Positions 46,160 to 59,116 are shown, counted from the first letter of the stretch. The stretch is 64,000 nt of DNA from Cyclaneusma minus (GCA_037179335.1 JAKZHN010000019.1:372001-436000); one strand, 5' to 3'. The notes: a model not told the origin generated them from the sequence alone. Numbers and translations: made by a program.

Positions 46160-49100
46160 TCAATGCTTCTTGTATTTCTGCAAATCGTTAGCATCAAAGT
46201 CACCATCAAGAACAATCCATCAAGACAACTCACATCATCAATCCGCCTCTGATTCCCCCTATCCAGCTGGTTAACAGCCCCCATCAAGAGCTGCCCAACA
46301 CCCCCCGCCACCGCCCCCACCGGCGTGAGCACCACCGTCGGCGCGCCCCTCGCCACCGCCCCTGCGACCCCCTTCACACTCTGACTCTCCATAACCTCAC
46401 CACTAATCGCGATAATCGCATTTCGCGTAGTCGCCAGATCTCTTGCAATACCACTCACGGCACTCTTCACGCCCTGTCGCAAGCCCGCCGGCTGGTTGCT
46501 GTACAGACTAATAGCTTTCTGCTCTTCATCGCTATCAGACTCTGCGCCTGATGTCGATGGGCGCGAGGTGAGGAATTCCTCAGCTGTTTTGGCAACACCT
46601 TGCGTGCTGACGGCAATCTTAGCTCCCAGCTTGACCAGCTCCGTACCCGTAGTCTTGCCAAACGCCGCAGCGCCTTTCGCAATGCTGCGTACGATGCGGC
46701 CGTCTTTGCGATACTCGCGCATCGGCACAACAACGAGATCGCGCACGCCGCCACCAACGTTTACAAGGCTGCGGACGGGTGCGAGACCGGCGAGGATGCC
46801 CGGAAGTTGGTTGCGTTTCACGTCTGGCATCCAAACATCGTTGAGTGTCTTACCAAGCTTCTCGAAGCCGGATGTGCCGTAGATGATCGTGTGGCGAAGC
46901 ACCATGTCGGCTTCGTCAAGGATGAGGAAGTTCATGAATTCAGTCGTGTGGCCGGACCGTAGGCCGGCGTAGTCGACACGTTTGGGCTTGAAGTCGAGCT
47001 TGACGGGGATACTGTTAACTTCCACTCTTTGGAGAAACGGCGGATCGCCATTAGCGGCTTGTGCAGGAGCGGAGCTGTCTTTGAATTCGAAGAACCGGGT
47101 GATGAAATCGAGTGCGTCTTGGTCGACATGCAGACGAAGCGGTAACACCGTAACTTTCATGACTATCTCGGAGGCGGCAAGGTCCGGAACGGGCTTCACG
47201 GTGAGGATCTCGATGTGTATTTGACTTGCCCCTGATTCACGCTCACCAGCATCGTGCATATAAGTTGCGAATTTCTTCCAGGTGGAGGTAGGTACGTGAT
47301 CGAAGATATCGAAATCGTGGACGCGGACATCAATGGACGATTGTGTCTCGCCAGAGTTGGGCGGGAAGGTGACAAGGTCAACATTGATACCCTTAAGCTC
47401 GAACGTGATTTTGTGGTGCTTGCTACGCTGTAGACGTAGCCGTTTCGACCTCGTGCGAGGAGCACCACCGCCAGCCCGTGCCGTAGAGGTTGAGTATGTG
47501 GTAGTAGCAACAGACTCCGTTTCCGTGGCGTTATCGTTGAGCTCCTGGTTAATAGCTTGAGCGAGTTCTCGAGGATCCCGGTTGGCAGGAATGCCTATGT
47601 AGATTGAATTGAAGAGAAAGTCACCGATGACAGTCTCCTCTTCTTCGACATCCACCTCGAACGGCGATCTTGGGTTATGCCTATTCCGCTTTTCTATTGC
47701 TTTAGCTTCCACATCGTGGACAGCCTTTGTGATGACATCGCGGGTATTCTGCCAATCGTATCCATCAAAGAGGTTCCATATGACATGGACATCACGAATA
47801 CAGACTTTGAGGGGGCTCTTCTTTAGCTTGGGCCCAGCCGATTTGTCGTAGGTGTTCTTTGACGAGTTCCATCGATGGGCGGTACCTTCTACAATGGAGC
47901 CGGTTCCAAAGTGGTCCTCGTCGAAATGTAATTCCTCGTCCATAGAAGCTTGAGGCTCTGACTCCACGAAGCTGTCCAAGAGTACTCCGTCCTTCGTATC
48001 ATGGATGGTAATGCGGCTTCTCTCGGACATGGATGATGCACTGGGGGATTCGTCATCATCACCACGACGGCGAGATGGCCCCGGTTCGTCTTGGTAATAA
48101 TGCGAGTCGAAATCAAGCTCATTCGCTTCATCATCAGCTGCGGACCCCTCTATTTCAGATCCAAGATCGCCACCAAAGTCAACATCGAAGTCGTACTCGC
48201 CTTCGGCTGTGGTAAATGCTTCGCCAGATAGAGAAGCAAGGAGATCTTCGACAGGCACAACTTCTGTCCGATACTTGGTAGCTTTGCTCGGTGGAGTAGG
48301 TGGCGCGAGTCCATTCAATGTGGCCACCAGAGTCTGGGTAGAATCTGCACAAGATTCCAACACCAACAGATCGTCACGAAGCTCGACATCCACGCACTTG
48401 TCTTCCTCGTTGTCAGAGTCATTTATCTTGATGATTGCTTTCGCAGAGGAGATATAGCTGACGGACACATATCCCATGGAGCACAGATCGGCGACTTGAC
48501 GGCTGCCGCCATCGAAAGATGTCCTTCTCGGTCGATTGGGCACAGAGCCAGTGGATACACCTGCGGCATCATCGACGATTAAAATCGACCCCTTTTTCAT
48601 ATTGGCAGTAGCAGTGGTCTTCCCTTCGTGGGGAAGAACAGTCGACACGTGCGTTTCCGTCATTACTACCAGGATCTTTGAAGGCATGTTGAGCGGGTTT
48701 AAGCCAATGATACAGTCCCTCAGCATCAGGTCGATAGTCAAAGGCTTCGCAGCAGGTGTTCTAGAATCCGATTGCCCTGTCTGCTGATTGGCATGTGCTG
48801 CTGATCGGATTTTCCCAGTTAACGTTGCAACCGATGTAGCGATGCTAGCGTTCATATCTTCCGCGGCCGTTTCCTCGGAAAGACTCATCAGAGCCATCAG
48901 CATAGGAACTCTATACTCGGCTCGTAAGTTCCATAGCTTGAGTTTGATAACTGGCTCCATTTCGTTTCCGATCATTCGCGCCATCAAAGCTGGAGAGCGA
49001 ATGTTAGGATCATGTAGGTCCACATCCGTAGCGGCGCCAATAAGCTCCTCAGTGTCGTTGCGGTGAAGTGTTATGGCGTCGACACTCAATGCCACTAAAG

Positions 49101-52100
49101 CGGGAAGCGTTATCTGGGCAACCTCGAAATTTGTAGTTGTGAGGCGCAGAGAACCAAGTGCGTTGTTGAAGTCCACTTTGACGTTTAGTTGGCGAACAAC
49201 TACCAATGCCAGAAGCCCTGGCCGATCATCGTCTGGGAGATACTTAGTGACTGTGGCGAGCCTAGAAAGCTCTTCGGCGAGTGCAGGGAGATGTCGAAGT
49301 TCATCTAGCCTCCCAACTCTTGAGGTCACTCCATCAATATTGACTCTGATGACCGATCCTTGCCGCCGTTGCCGCAATAATGTATCCAGGATCAAGTCGT
49401 CGTCCTGGTCGTATTTGGCTTTCGAAGGAGTAATCAGGGAAAGCAGCCGATCTAGGTCAGTATTCTTGGGTGTCTGCAAGTACTCGATCCGAGCACCAGT
49501 GATTTCAGCAGTCACCGCTGGATCATCGTGTGAGCGTCTGAGAAGAGGCCCATAAACTCGGATCTTGTCCACAGCAGCCCCTATTCCCTCGTCCCGACTG
49601 ATGACCTTCACAGCAGTCGTGTCAATACTCACGCTGCAGTCTTTGCCGACTAAGTCCAACACGAACCCGCCTAGCCTTAGATCCACTTTATTTTGTGCAG
49701 CCATTGATTTGTCGCTAGGCTTGATAGGAGCGTCAAAGTGTACACGTCCAGGCTTTGTTGTTATCGTGGGAGACGCCATAGGTGTCACAGTGGCCGTAGA
49801 AGCCATGGAGCTGCCCATATTAAGAACGCTGCTCAAGCCACCAAACCAGCTAAAGGTCTCGTCCAGCTTCTGAAGATCTATCGAAATATGCAACGGCAGT
49901 GTATCAATACTGACTCGCGTTTCGCCAGACTGCTGAGTGATGTTGACAGAAAGATCAAGCCCAGCAGCGTCTGATAAATCTCTGGCGGAGGAGCGCATGC
50001 GAAGACCTGCGTCGAAAGAAATGATGTTCTCTTTGGCATAGCCGAACACAAACTTCTGAAGAGTGATCGAAGTCTTCGTTAAAGCTTGTGAAGCCTGCAA
50101 CCGGACATCGAGTCCCTTGAATGTTGTCCTCAAGAGTACATCAGCATCTGGTGGTTTGGTCCATTCCCGAGGCTGTATATCTGTTTCGTCTGTGACAAAC
50201 TTGCCCATGAGGCGCTCCAAGAACTTGATAGATATCCGCTCCATCCTCAGCTTCATTGTTGTATCAACAGAAGCAGCAGGACCAACCTTTGTGGGCTCGA
50301 TTTCACTGTCCTGCTTCTTCAGAGCGTTCAATATCCCAGTGATTAGATTGAACAGGATGCGTCCGATGGATACGTCGAATCTGATGTTTGTTTGACCGAT
50401 TAAGACCTCAACGGATCTGTTGACACTCTTCTTGGAGGTCGAGGTTGTCTTAGGTGGGGACTTTGGTGACTGTGACACAGGAGGCCGCCGAGAGGAGTAG
50501 ACAGAGAAAGCCCCTGGGACTTCATGATAAACGGATGCCGAGTTGTTGCTATGTCTAGCAGAGTTGCCAGAAAACGCAGCACTCTCCAACATTTGTTCCT
50601 CGTCGGCTGCTTCCGTATCTGGTAACCACAGCGATACTTGATCGATGTCAAATATCTGCTTTAAAAGCTTGTTGTACTCTCTGGAGGACGCGCTCGATTT
50701 CTCAGAGGCACTGGCTGCTGCATTGGCCTGATCGATCGAACCGCTACGAGATGGAATGCTCTCGACTCGCTTTTGCTGTGATGTCGAAGATCGTGGTAAG
50801 TTCTGCGAGCCGCCCGGAGGAGTAGCATCACTTCCAGTCCTTCCAACTGCAATCTCCTCTTTCGCGTGCTTTAGGTTGTCATGTGACGCCCGCAAAGCTG
50901 TCTTAGGGGTCTGCAGACTTGAACTTTCATCATCCCAGTCGTCCCACCCGCCAGGGACACGGTGAGACGGCGTAGCTTCTGAAATGGCACTCATATACAT
51001 GCTCTCGGCATCCTCATGACTGAATAATCTCGACTGAGCCAGATCATCTTCGGTCTGCGGATCTGTCCTATTACTCGAGGGGTCATCATCATTCGATGAC
51101 ACGGAGGGTTTCCAGGCATCCGTTGATCGACTGTCATCATTGAGGGTTGGAAGGCTTTTTTCTAAACTCCGGAGAGAAGGTAGGGGCTGGGATTTGTTTA
51201 TACGTGACTCCGAATGCCCAAATCTCGGCGGTAACATTGCGGATCCTGCCTTTGGTCCCGGAGGCCGGTTTGATAGTCCAAATACGCTGGAGTAAACGCT
51301 TGGGCTATTGGAAGACGTCGTTGACATGTACATGGAGGCTTTGGGAGTTCCAGCGCGAGATCGTACACTCGACATCAGTTTGGAACCTTGCGGCGCAAAA
51401 GCCAGGGGCATTTCATCCTCATCCTCGTCATCCTCTTCCATTTGGCTTCGGGTGAGTTGGTCCAAGTACAAGGAATTATCTAGTATGCCACTACCAAGAG
51501 GACTTTCTTGACCCATTTCACTAAAATCCGGAGGATCATCGTCTTCTTCATCGTCACGCCTTTGGAGAATCTGTGAGCTTTCGACACTTTTTGGCAGTGT
51601 CGAGGAAAAGGTTGGCTGTGGGGACCGAAGCTCGCTGTCTTCTCCAAAGATACGCTCCTTCGAAGAAGCAGAGCTGGCTCCTGGATATGGGCTTTTTGGG
51701 CCAGCTTTCGGTGGCGATAATCCGGAGGATCCTCGCCTGATATCCGTAAGGTCGGAATGGGTCACAGATGGAGACGAAAGCGAAGATGATCGAGCCAATG
51801 CAGCAAAAACACTGGCTTCTGAAATTAACGCGCCTCTCAGATTTCGTAGTTGTACAAGTCGTTTGCCCTCTTTCCGTGACGAAGATGGTCCCGACGTCTC
51901 TTCGGTCGAAGAAGCAGTTGTCATGCCTTCGACGTCAATATCATCGATCTTGAGCTGAACAGTGACAGAATCGGAACTAGGGGGGCTATTTCGTCCCGAT
52001 AAATCATTGGCGATATTCACCTCCAGGTCCACGGTGATGCCCTGTATTCTGACCTGTAACCTGTCCACGATACCTTTGAGGAAATTCGTCATAAATGCCG

Positions 52101-52790
52101 GTAACGACAGACTTGTTCCCGTTCCGACAGCGGGATCATCATCGTACTCGCTGGCCGTCGAAGCACCTAAGTCGACAGACTCAGACATAAGTTCCCGTTC
52201 CAGCTGCGCTTTTTCCTCCGCTGGCTCGGCCTGGAGGAACGAAGCTGCCAGATCAGCGGCCGTTGGCAGCACGGGTTCGTCCTCCGTAGGAATACCCCTC
52301 GAAGCCGTGTCCGATCTGCCATATTGCCCACGTCGAATTTGATCATCCCCGGATCTACTCGGTCGCTTTCGTTCCCGATCGGCCGTAGATTTCGACCCCG
52401 ACTTAATCGACGGATCTGTAGGCGGTAGTACCTGGATCTGCCCTTCTACGCCATCAACCTCGACCAATATCGGACTCTGGTAAATATCGACGGGTACGGT
52501 AACGCGCAGGCACAGGATCCTGGCCTTGGTGAGGTTAAATGTGGGAGGAAGTTGCAGGAGGCTGTCTAATTTCTGAGCAGCAGGCCGTCAGCACATCGCC
52601 ACCGAGTTCGGACTTAGGAATGAATCACCTGCAACTTCAGTCCCACATTTCTAAACTCCAGAGTACTCTTGGTTCCCCAGTTGATGTCCAGATGCTCGAG
52701 ATCTAAGGCGTCGGTATCTAGGAGTTCCAGTCGTGAAAGAGCGTATCGCAGAAGACGCTTTTGGATCGAGGGAAGCGAATAGCTCCCCAT
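46160..52790 (-). CDS. ATG2: Autophagy-related lipid transfer protein Atg2
   Basis: Model complement(join(46160..46177,46234..52572,52629..52790)), 2172 aa. Exon 1 (54 codons) reads MGSYSLPSIQKRLLRYALSR, the chorein-like N-terminus typical of Atg2 and Vps13. Its start is the ATG at 52790; upstream TTG in frame is not used. A 56 bp intron (GTGATT donor) leads to KLDSLLQLPPTFNLTKARI. The central part has many VEVxx-type beta repeats with long acidic, Ser-rich insertions (for example 200-700). The C-terminal Atg2 block GGVGQLLMGAVNQLD is at the end of exon 2. Exon 3 is only 18 nt and codes KYKKH then stop; splicing there replaces an unlikely 48-residue tail. Atg2 forms a rod that moves phospholipid from the ER to the growing autophagosome, with Atg18 and Atg9. 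Confidence 0.95.
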
Positions 52791-53463
52791 GATGTTCAAG
52801 TGGTCTCCGCGCAGCGATCGCGGCGCAAATAGGTTGTCCAGAAATAAAGGATGAAGCAGGCCCGGAGCCGGAAGCCTTGAGCACGACTCGTGAGCGCAAG
52901 GCAGTTATCGTTCAAGAGGGAGTGTTTAGGTCGTTTGTCGCCATATCGCCAACATTCACAGAGGGAGTCAAGATGAAAGCTGGACTCGATGAGGCTTATT
53001 ATTGCCATCAAGCCATGCGAGTGATCCGCGAGACATGGGACGAAAGCGAGTTGGTTATTATGTCGGGCAGTGCTCTCGCCTGACACTTTTAGTACAGCAG
53101 GGCGAGGCAGATGACGGGGTGGGAGCCTTTGGGCGGGCCACCTCACTTATCGATAAGCTAGCGCCAAGAGGGGTGGCGGGGAGGCGGGGCGAGCGGACTC
53201 CGACCACCCGATAGTAGCCGAGGTTTCTGTCAAAGCTATGTTCTTCAAACCTACACTCACCGTCTGTGCTTTCGCAGTTAATAGCCACTTTGAAGATAGA
53301 GAAAGGAAACACATTGAGCGCCATACATTTATCATTCTTCATGTTCGATAGAGAAAAACTGCGGAACGCCCCACGCCTTCTATTCCTCCGTTCCTGCAGT
53401 TTTCAGCCTGGTAAAACCTATGGTATGTTGAACACCACAAAAACCATCAACAGCAGTCTGCGC
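52791..53463. other. Intergenic between ATG2 and the adenosine deaminase gene
   Basis: About 670 bp holding the ATG2 promoter and the 3' flank of the deaminase gene, both on the minus strand. Overlapping short frames on both strands are unsupported. Confidence 0.5.
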
Positions 53464-55293
53464 TCAGTCCTGGGTATCAAGGGGACCCTCCTCTCTAATC
53501 TTCCGAATACTCTCCCTATCCTCGCCAAACTCCGTGACAATCCACAGGCAAAACTGCTCCCACTCAACCGCCCACTTCTTCAACCTCTCCGCCTTCAAAC
53601 CGCTGCTCAATGACGCCTCCTTGATATCCTTCATCCAGTCCGCAGTACTTTGGTCCTCGAAGCACGACCAGCGGATACTGTTCTCTGCGAGAGATCCAAG
53701 ACCAGCCAGACCAAGGTTATCCCATCCTTGCAGCGCTTGCCAGAAATCGTGCGTCATGCCCGCTGCGTCCTGCCCTAAGATTGCTGGGTCGTCGTTGCAG
53801 AGCGAACATGCGACCCCGCGGGCTAGTAGCGCGGGGAGTGGGTGAGATAGAATAGAGCCGCAGAGGCGGAGGACCTCGTTGGAGATCGGGCAGCTCTCGA
53901 CGAGGATCTTCTTGTCTTTGACCATGTCGATAAGCAGAGGATGCTTGTACAACGAGAAACCATGACCGATACGGCGAGTACCCAAGAGGATCGCATCGTA
54001 GAGGTTTTGATCCGTGGAATCGCCATCGCCGAGACACTCTCCTGCATGGAAGAAAAATGGTATATCGATACCCTCTTGGGCGCACTGCTTTCGGAACCAG
54101 AAGAGCTCTGGAAGGAGGTCCTTGTGCGGGCGTCCGCCATCTTCTTGGCCTACGAGGTCGTAGCCAGAGATGAGATGCGGATAGGCAAGCTTCATGGCAA
54201 TACAGTTGTCCATATCCTCGATAATCATCCTGGTGTCCAAGAATCTCAGACTCGTCCATATCATTCTGATTCCCCAGAACCCCTTTCCCTCTTCCGAAGC
54301 CTTGAACTTTTTAACCTCTTCATCCAGCATTTGGAACATCTCATCAAAGTTATCCGTCGGCTCTTCGCTCCCCTCCAGGTAGAACCGCGAGGTATAAGTC
54401 CTGCGAATCTCCACCCACTTGATACCATCGGCATAAAGCTGTTGCATCAGTCGTCTCAGGAACGCTCGGAAAACCGGCTCGTAATTGATCATGGTATCAA
54501 GCATCCTAAAAATCGCGGTGAACTTCCGCCACACCGCATCGACTCCCTGATGTTGCTCAACCGATTCCGAAGGAGTGATAGTACACCTCTCTTTCAGCCA
54601 CTTCACAAACCCTTTCCTCCCACCATCCGGAAACGCATCTGCCGCCTCCGTCAGCAGCACCGGCGTGCTCACCACATAATCCTTCGACCAAAGAGTTTCC
54701 CCATGCGGCGTCTCTTTCTTCTTCGTGCGAAAGCCAAACTTCGCAAAACCCTTCATTCTCTGTTCCGGGGTATCAAGTTTCTCCGAGCAGTGCACATGTA
54801 TACCTGGCGTACTCAGCAAGATCTCGAACAGTGAGTCGAAATCGACCATAGCATCGCAGTGAGCATGTAGCAGAGCGCCTTTAGGCATCTTTCTCACAAT
54901 CTGCCACAGCTTCGTGCTCTCCATACGTTCTTTCGCTAAGCTGAAAGACATGCCGGGGTAGACGGTCATGTTGGTCTTTGCTGCGAGGGCTTCTTCGAAC
55001 TCGGTGGTCCAGACTGTGCGGCGTTCTTCGTCGCGGATGGCGGAGACGATCTTGCAGGCTTCTTTGGCGAGCGGGGAGAGAGCTTCTCGGAAGCCATGAT
55101 CTGTGCTGTCATTAGACTTCTGTGATATAATAGGATCTAATTGCAGGATCTCACCACTGCGCTGCTTTTTCTCTTGCTGGATGAGAGCTTCACGGCCGGA
55201 TAGGTACTTCTTGATGAAAGGCTCTTCCTTGCTTGGGACGCCCTCGGCCACTTCCTCCCACTCATCGTCGGGCATACGGTTGAAGAAAGCCAT
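53464..55293 (-). CDS. ADGF-type adenosine deaminase
   Basis: One exon, 609 aa. LLHAHCDAMVD supplies the paired zinc-binding His143/His145, HAGE has His416 and catalytic Glu419, RIGHG has His444, and CNDDP has Asp501/Asp502. The long N-terminal region and PSESVEQHQGVDAVWRKF insertion place it in the adenosine deaminase-related growth factor (ADA2/CECR1-like) group rather than the shorter classic deaminase. Animal members are secreted, but this N-terminus (MAFFNRMPDDEWEEV) is acidic with no signal peptide, so a cytosolic enzyme is likely. It should convert adenosine or deoxyadenosine to inosine forms in purine salvage. Its immediate neighbour is ATG2, without an obvious functional link. Confidence 0.93.
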   Translation of the reverse strand: MAFFNRMPDDEWEEVAEGVPSKEEPFIKKYLSGREALIQQEKKQRSGEILQLDPIISQKSNDSTDHGFREALSPLAKEACKIVSAIRDEERRTVWTTEFEEALAAKTNMTVYPGMSFSLAKERMESTKLWQIVRKMPKGALLHAHCDAMVDFDSLFEILLSTPGIHVHCSEKLDTPEQRMKGFAKFGFRTKKKETPHGETLWSKDYVVSTPVLLTEAADAFPDGGRKGFVKWLKERCTITPSESVEQHQGVDAVWRKFTAIFRMLDTMINYEPVFRAFLRRLMQQLYADGIKWVEIRRTYTSRFYLEGSEEPTDNFDEMFQMLDEEVKKFKASEEGKGFWGIRMIWTSLRFLDTRMIIEDMDNCIAMKLAYPHLISGYDLVGQEDGGRPHKDLLPELFWFRKQCAQEGIDIPFFFHAGECLGDGDSTDQNLYDAILLGTRRIGHGFSLYKHPLLIDMVKDKKILVESCPISNEVLRLCGSILSHPLPALLARGVACSLCNDDPAILGQDAAGMTHDFWQALQGWDNLGLAGLGSLAENSIRWSCFEDQSTADWMKDIKEASLSSGLKAERLKKWAVEWEQFCLWIVTEFGEDRESIRKIREEGPLDTQD

Positions 55294-55922
55294 ATCTATA
55301 AGATCCGATATGGGTTGACCGCTGGAAGAAGAGGTGTAGAAGGAACTAATAGTCGCGTTCGAGTAGTTGTAGGTTGGAGGTCAGCACCGGCAGCCTTGTA
55401 GCCTCGTACAGAGCAGCACTTGAGGCATCATGGCGGGGGCGTTAGCGTCTTAGGTGGGGGTCCCTCCCTACATTGATGTATCGATTTCAACCCGTTTCCA
55501 GGAAACCCGAAAGTATCAAGCCATCAATTTTATTCAAACTACAGCATTAATGAGGCTTTGACTATTCACACCTCACACACAAAATCCCGTCCGATTGTGA
55601 AATAAGTCCATGGACAAGAGACTCGCATCAACGAGGAAGAAGAAACGAAAAATCCGGAGACAGGGGAAAGAATAGCCGGGTCTGAGTTATGCCATCGATC
55701 CCATTGGCCACTCGTATCAACTTCGACTTACCTCGGTATCCGAAAGCTGGGGTAGCTCGTGATGCTAGAGTCTGGGGAGCATAGTGTCATTCTTAGCTCT
55801 GGCTGTCTCCTCTTTCTCACATATCCAATCTATCCTTTACAAGCTCCATTGATCTTTTCTATCCATCTCTCCTTCAGATTCCATTTTATCCCCAGCCTTC
55901 ATCCCCAAACCCAGAACTCACC
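55294..55922. promoter_or_regulatory. Shared divergent upstream region of the deaminase and the b5-dehydrogenase
   Basis: About 630 bp between the start codons of two divergent genes. The last 120 bp before 55923 is pyrimidine-rich leader-like sequence. No clear TATA box is present on either side. Confidence 0.4.
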
Positions 55923-57598
55923 ATGCCGCACAAAACACTCACCCGTGCCGAAGTGGCCAAAAACACGTCCGAAGACTCCCTCTGGTTCATAATTGACAGC
56001 AAAGTATACGACGTAACCGACTTCATCGACGCCCACCCCGGCGGCGAAGCCGTGCTCAAGCAAGTCGCCGGCCAAGACGCCACCGAAGCTTTCTACAACC
56101 TGCACCGCCAGGAAGTGTTGCAGAAATATGACAATTTGGTGGTGGGCACGATAGAGGGCGAGAAGAGCCAGGTGCTGCTGCATAAGGAGGGCGATTTGAG
56201 CGCTGTGCCGTATGCGGAACCGACCTGGCTGAGGCCCGAGTTTGGGAGTCCGTATTTTAAGGAGAGTCATCGGAGGTTGCAGAAGGCGATGAGGGTTTTT
56301 ACGGATAAGTATGTGACGCCGGAGGCGTTGGAGTGTGAGAAGAGTGGGGAGTATATTAGTCAGGTATGTTTTTTCTTGGTTGTAATGGATTGGAAGTGGG
56401 TGTTCCATATTGGTGGATACTGGCTGATGACTTGATATTAGGAACTTATTGAGCGGATGTCGAAGGCTGGCGTGCTGCATATGCGAATGGGACCGGGCAA
56501 GCATCTCCACGGCGTCAACTTGATGGATGGCGCAGTCGACGGCAAAGAATTCGACTACTTCCACGACATGATCGTCGGGCAAGAAATGGTCCGCGCCGGC
56601 GCCCGCGGCTTCCAAGACGGCAACATGGCGGGAATGTCTATTTCGCTGTCCGCAGTGCTGCAGTGGGCCAACGACGAAGAGTGGAAGAACAAAATTGCAC
56701 AGGAAGTGTTTAGCGGCAAGAAAAAGATCTGTCTTGCTGTCACGGAAGCCTTTGCCGGCTCGGACGTGGCGGGCTTGCGCACTACGGCCAAAAAGACGAA
56801 GGATGGGAAACACTATATTGTGAATGGCACGAAGAAGTGGATTACGAATGGTGTGTGGTGTGATTATTTTGTGACGGCTTGTAAGACGGATAAGGGGTTG
56901 AGCGTGATGCTTATTGAGAGGGGCGAGGGAGTTGAGACGAGCCAGATCAAGACTTCGTATTCGACGACGGCGGGGACGGCCTATATTACGTTTGATAATG
57001 TGAAGGTTCCGGTGGAGCACTTGCTGGGCGAGGAGAACAAGGGCATTTACGTTGTGCTGAGCAACTTCAACCATGAGCGGTGGATGATGGCTGGTGGAGT
57101 GATTCGCTTTGGAAGACTCGTTACTGAAGAGTGCATGAAATGGGCGAATCAAAGAATTGTGTTTGGCAAGAAATTGTCCGAGCAGCCTGTTATCCGACAG
57201 AAACTGGCGAAGATGTGAGTTCTCCATTTCTCTAATATCTCGAGCAGAATGGTTAGTACTAATCTCTATATAGGATTGCTCATTGTGAAGCCAACCAGGC
57301 ATGGTTGGAGAACATCACGTATCAGATGACACTGATGCCGTATAAGAAGCAGGCTCAGCATTTGGCTGGCCCAATCGGGTTGTTGAAGATGTTTGCAACG
57401 AGGTCGGCACATGAGATCGCCGATGAGGCGGTCAATATCTTCGGCGGTCGAGGGCTCACGGCTGGAGGTATGGGTCGCGTGATTGAGAACTTCAACCGGG
57501 GCGTTAAATTCGATGCTATCCTGGGAGGTGCTGAGGAGGTTTTGGCTGATCTAGGAGTGAGGCAGGCGTTGAGACAAATGCCGAAGAGTATGTTGTAG
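55923..57598 (+). CDS. Acyl-CoA dehydrogenase with N-terminal cytochrome b5 domain
   Basis: Model join(55923..56363,56442..57214,57274..57598), 512 aa, introns of 78 and 59 bp with GTATGT and GTGAGT donors. Residues 8-80 are a cytochrome b5 domain: heme ligands His38 in DAHPGGEAV and His61 in FYNLHRQE. The rest is an acyl-CoA dehydrogenase: N-terminal helical domain, then VTEAFAGSDVAGLRTTAKK and KKWITNGVWCDYF (flavin-binding middle domain), and GGRGLTAGGMGRVIENF leading to ILGGAEEVLADLGVRQ in the C-terminal domain. It should oxidise an acyl-CoA or related substrate, passing electrons through FAD and possibly the fused heme. There is no mitochondrial presequence or PTS1. Fusions of this kind are known in fungi; substrate is unknown. 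Confidence 0.92.
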
Positions 57599-59116
57599 TT
57601 TAGGCAGAGTATGGCATAGAGGCCTAGGTAGACAGGAAGCCCAGGCCTGAGGTGGCGATTCCACAAACGCTGTATATATTTCCCACGTATCATTTAACTA
57701 TTTTATTAACTGAAGGGAATCGCTGAATAGCATCTGGAGTTGTGAAATCACATACAGACCAAGCCTATTCAGAGATAGCTCTGTCATCGCTTTAGTTTAT
57801 TTTTTATAACCTAATAATTCCAAAGAAATTCAAAATATTCAAAGTGACTGGAATATTAAAAGTGACTTGAGGACTTCAAATAATTTGGAATAGATAGAGG
57901 CTAGAGCAACTTAAAGTATTCCAAGTGACTGGGAGTATTCCAAGTGCTTGGGAATAATTAAGGGGTTTAGGGTAAATAGGCTTAGTCTGTATGCGAATTC
58001 AAAACCCCAGATGCGATTTAGCGATTCCCAAACTAAACTGTAAATCAGCGGTCATCAGTAAATCCTGAGCACATAGTACATGTACTAATAATAAAATTTA
58101 ACATCATAACATGCAGATCGTTGTGGGATCTGGATAACCAAGTCTTCGGCACACTTTGGCTGGAGACTTATCAGCGGCGGTCTACGATGGTCATCCATAG
58201 CACAGACACCGATGTCACGTTCTTTATTCACGACAGGGACAAACGATTGAAAAGCATGGTTTTGATTTGAGCGGAGCCTTAAGTCCTAGTCCTACCTAGA
58301 TGGCTTGTGTCTTTCAACGCCTCCATTGAACCGGGAATCTCTTGCGAAGTCCCCCATTCAAAGTGAGTAAGCCTTTGGGGACCATCAAGTCGCCCCCAAC
58401 TCCGTAGCCTTGAGTCTCCTGTTCTTTGCAAGCGGAATTGCTAGTAGACCGTTCCTCGGGAAATATGCGCTCCGGTGGAGGAGCCAACTTCCTTGTGCCC
58501 ATAAAGAATCCAGAGTCAACGCTGAGCGCATCGCAATAAAACGCATCGCAATACGCTACCAGGGGGTATTTCTTTCGCTCCATTTTTCATTTTTTTTTTT
58601 GTGAATGTGACTGGTGCGAGTTCGGGCAACAATGCAGGCTCCTTTATTTCTCCCGCTTCGTTTGCATCCGCGGGATCCGGGCTATCTTCGCTGGAGCTGG
58701 CAGTGTTGGTGACTTTCCTGGGCCTCGTGTCGGCGGAGGCTACTTTGGCAGAGTAGGAGGGCCACAGATGGATGCCGGAAATCGCGTTGACTTGGCTGGT
58801 AATGCATCGGAGTGGAGAGATCGCAACCGCATCATCGAAACGAGTAAAGAAACAAAAGAGATGGCGTGGACTGATGGAACCGCGAGTGACCATGTAGAAC
58901 ATCGATTCGGAATAGAGAAGTGCCTTGGGATCGTGTCTGAGAGAAGGACATCGCGGGATCGAGAGCTCGAAGGGATTCACGCTGAGGTGCCGTGAAGCCT
59001 AGAGTCTCGGTGTTTGGCTGATCCAACGCGAGATGGAGTCTGAGATGATGACGGAGAATCCTTCTATTTTTGCGTGCTCGACGTACGACTCGTAGTTTCG
59101 TGGCTCTTCCTACTCG
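57599..59116. other. Intergenic with short AT-rich repeats
   Basis: About 1.5 kb between convergent genes. 57.7-58.1 kb is AT-rich and includes the short TATTCCAAGT-type repeat described separately. 58.3-59.0 kb is mixed sequence in which the 154-codon minus frame 58516-58980 shows no domain. Confidence 0.5.
57817..57958. repeat. Short imperfect repeat built on TATTCCAAGTGACTGGGA
   Basis: Degenerate copies of an 18-24 bp motif (ATTCAAAGTGACTGGAATATT, then TATTCCAAGTGACTGGGAG, then TATTCCAAGTGCTTGGGAA) lie in a row. Related copies occur in the first intron of the 2EXR-type gene at 60.37-60.46 kb. Confidence 0.6.

Noticed and set aside
55899..57302. 467-codon minus-strand frame
   Set aside because: It is a shadow of the b5/acyl-CoA dehydrogenase gene and crosses both of its introns.
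58516..58980. 154-codon minus-strand frame
   Set aside because: No domain; the middle is low-complexity and no splice pattern supports it.
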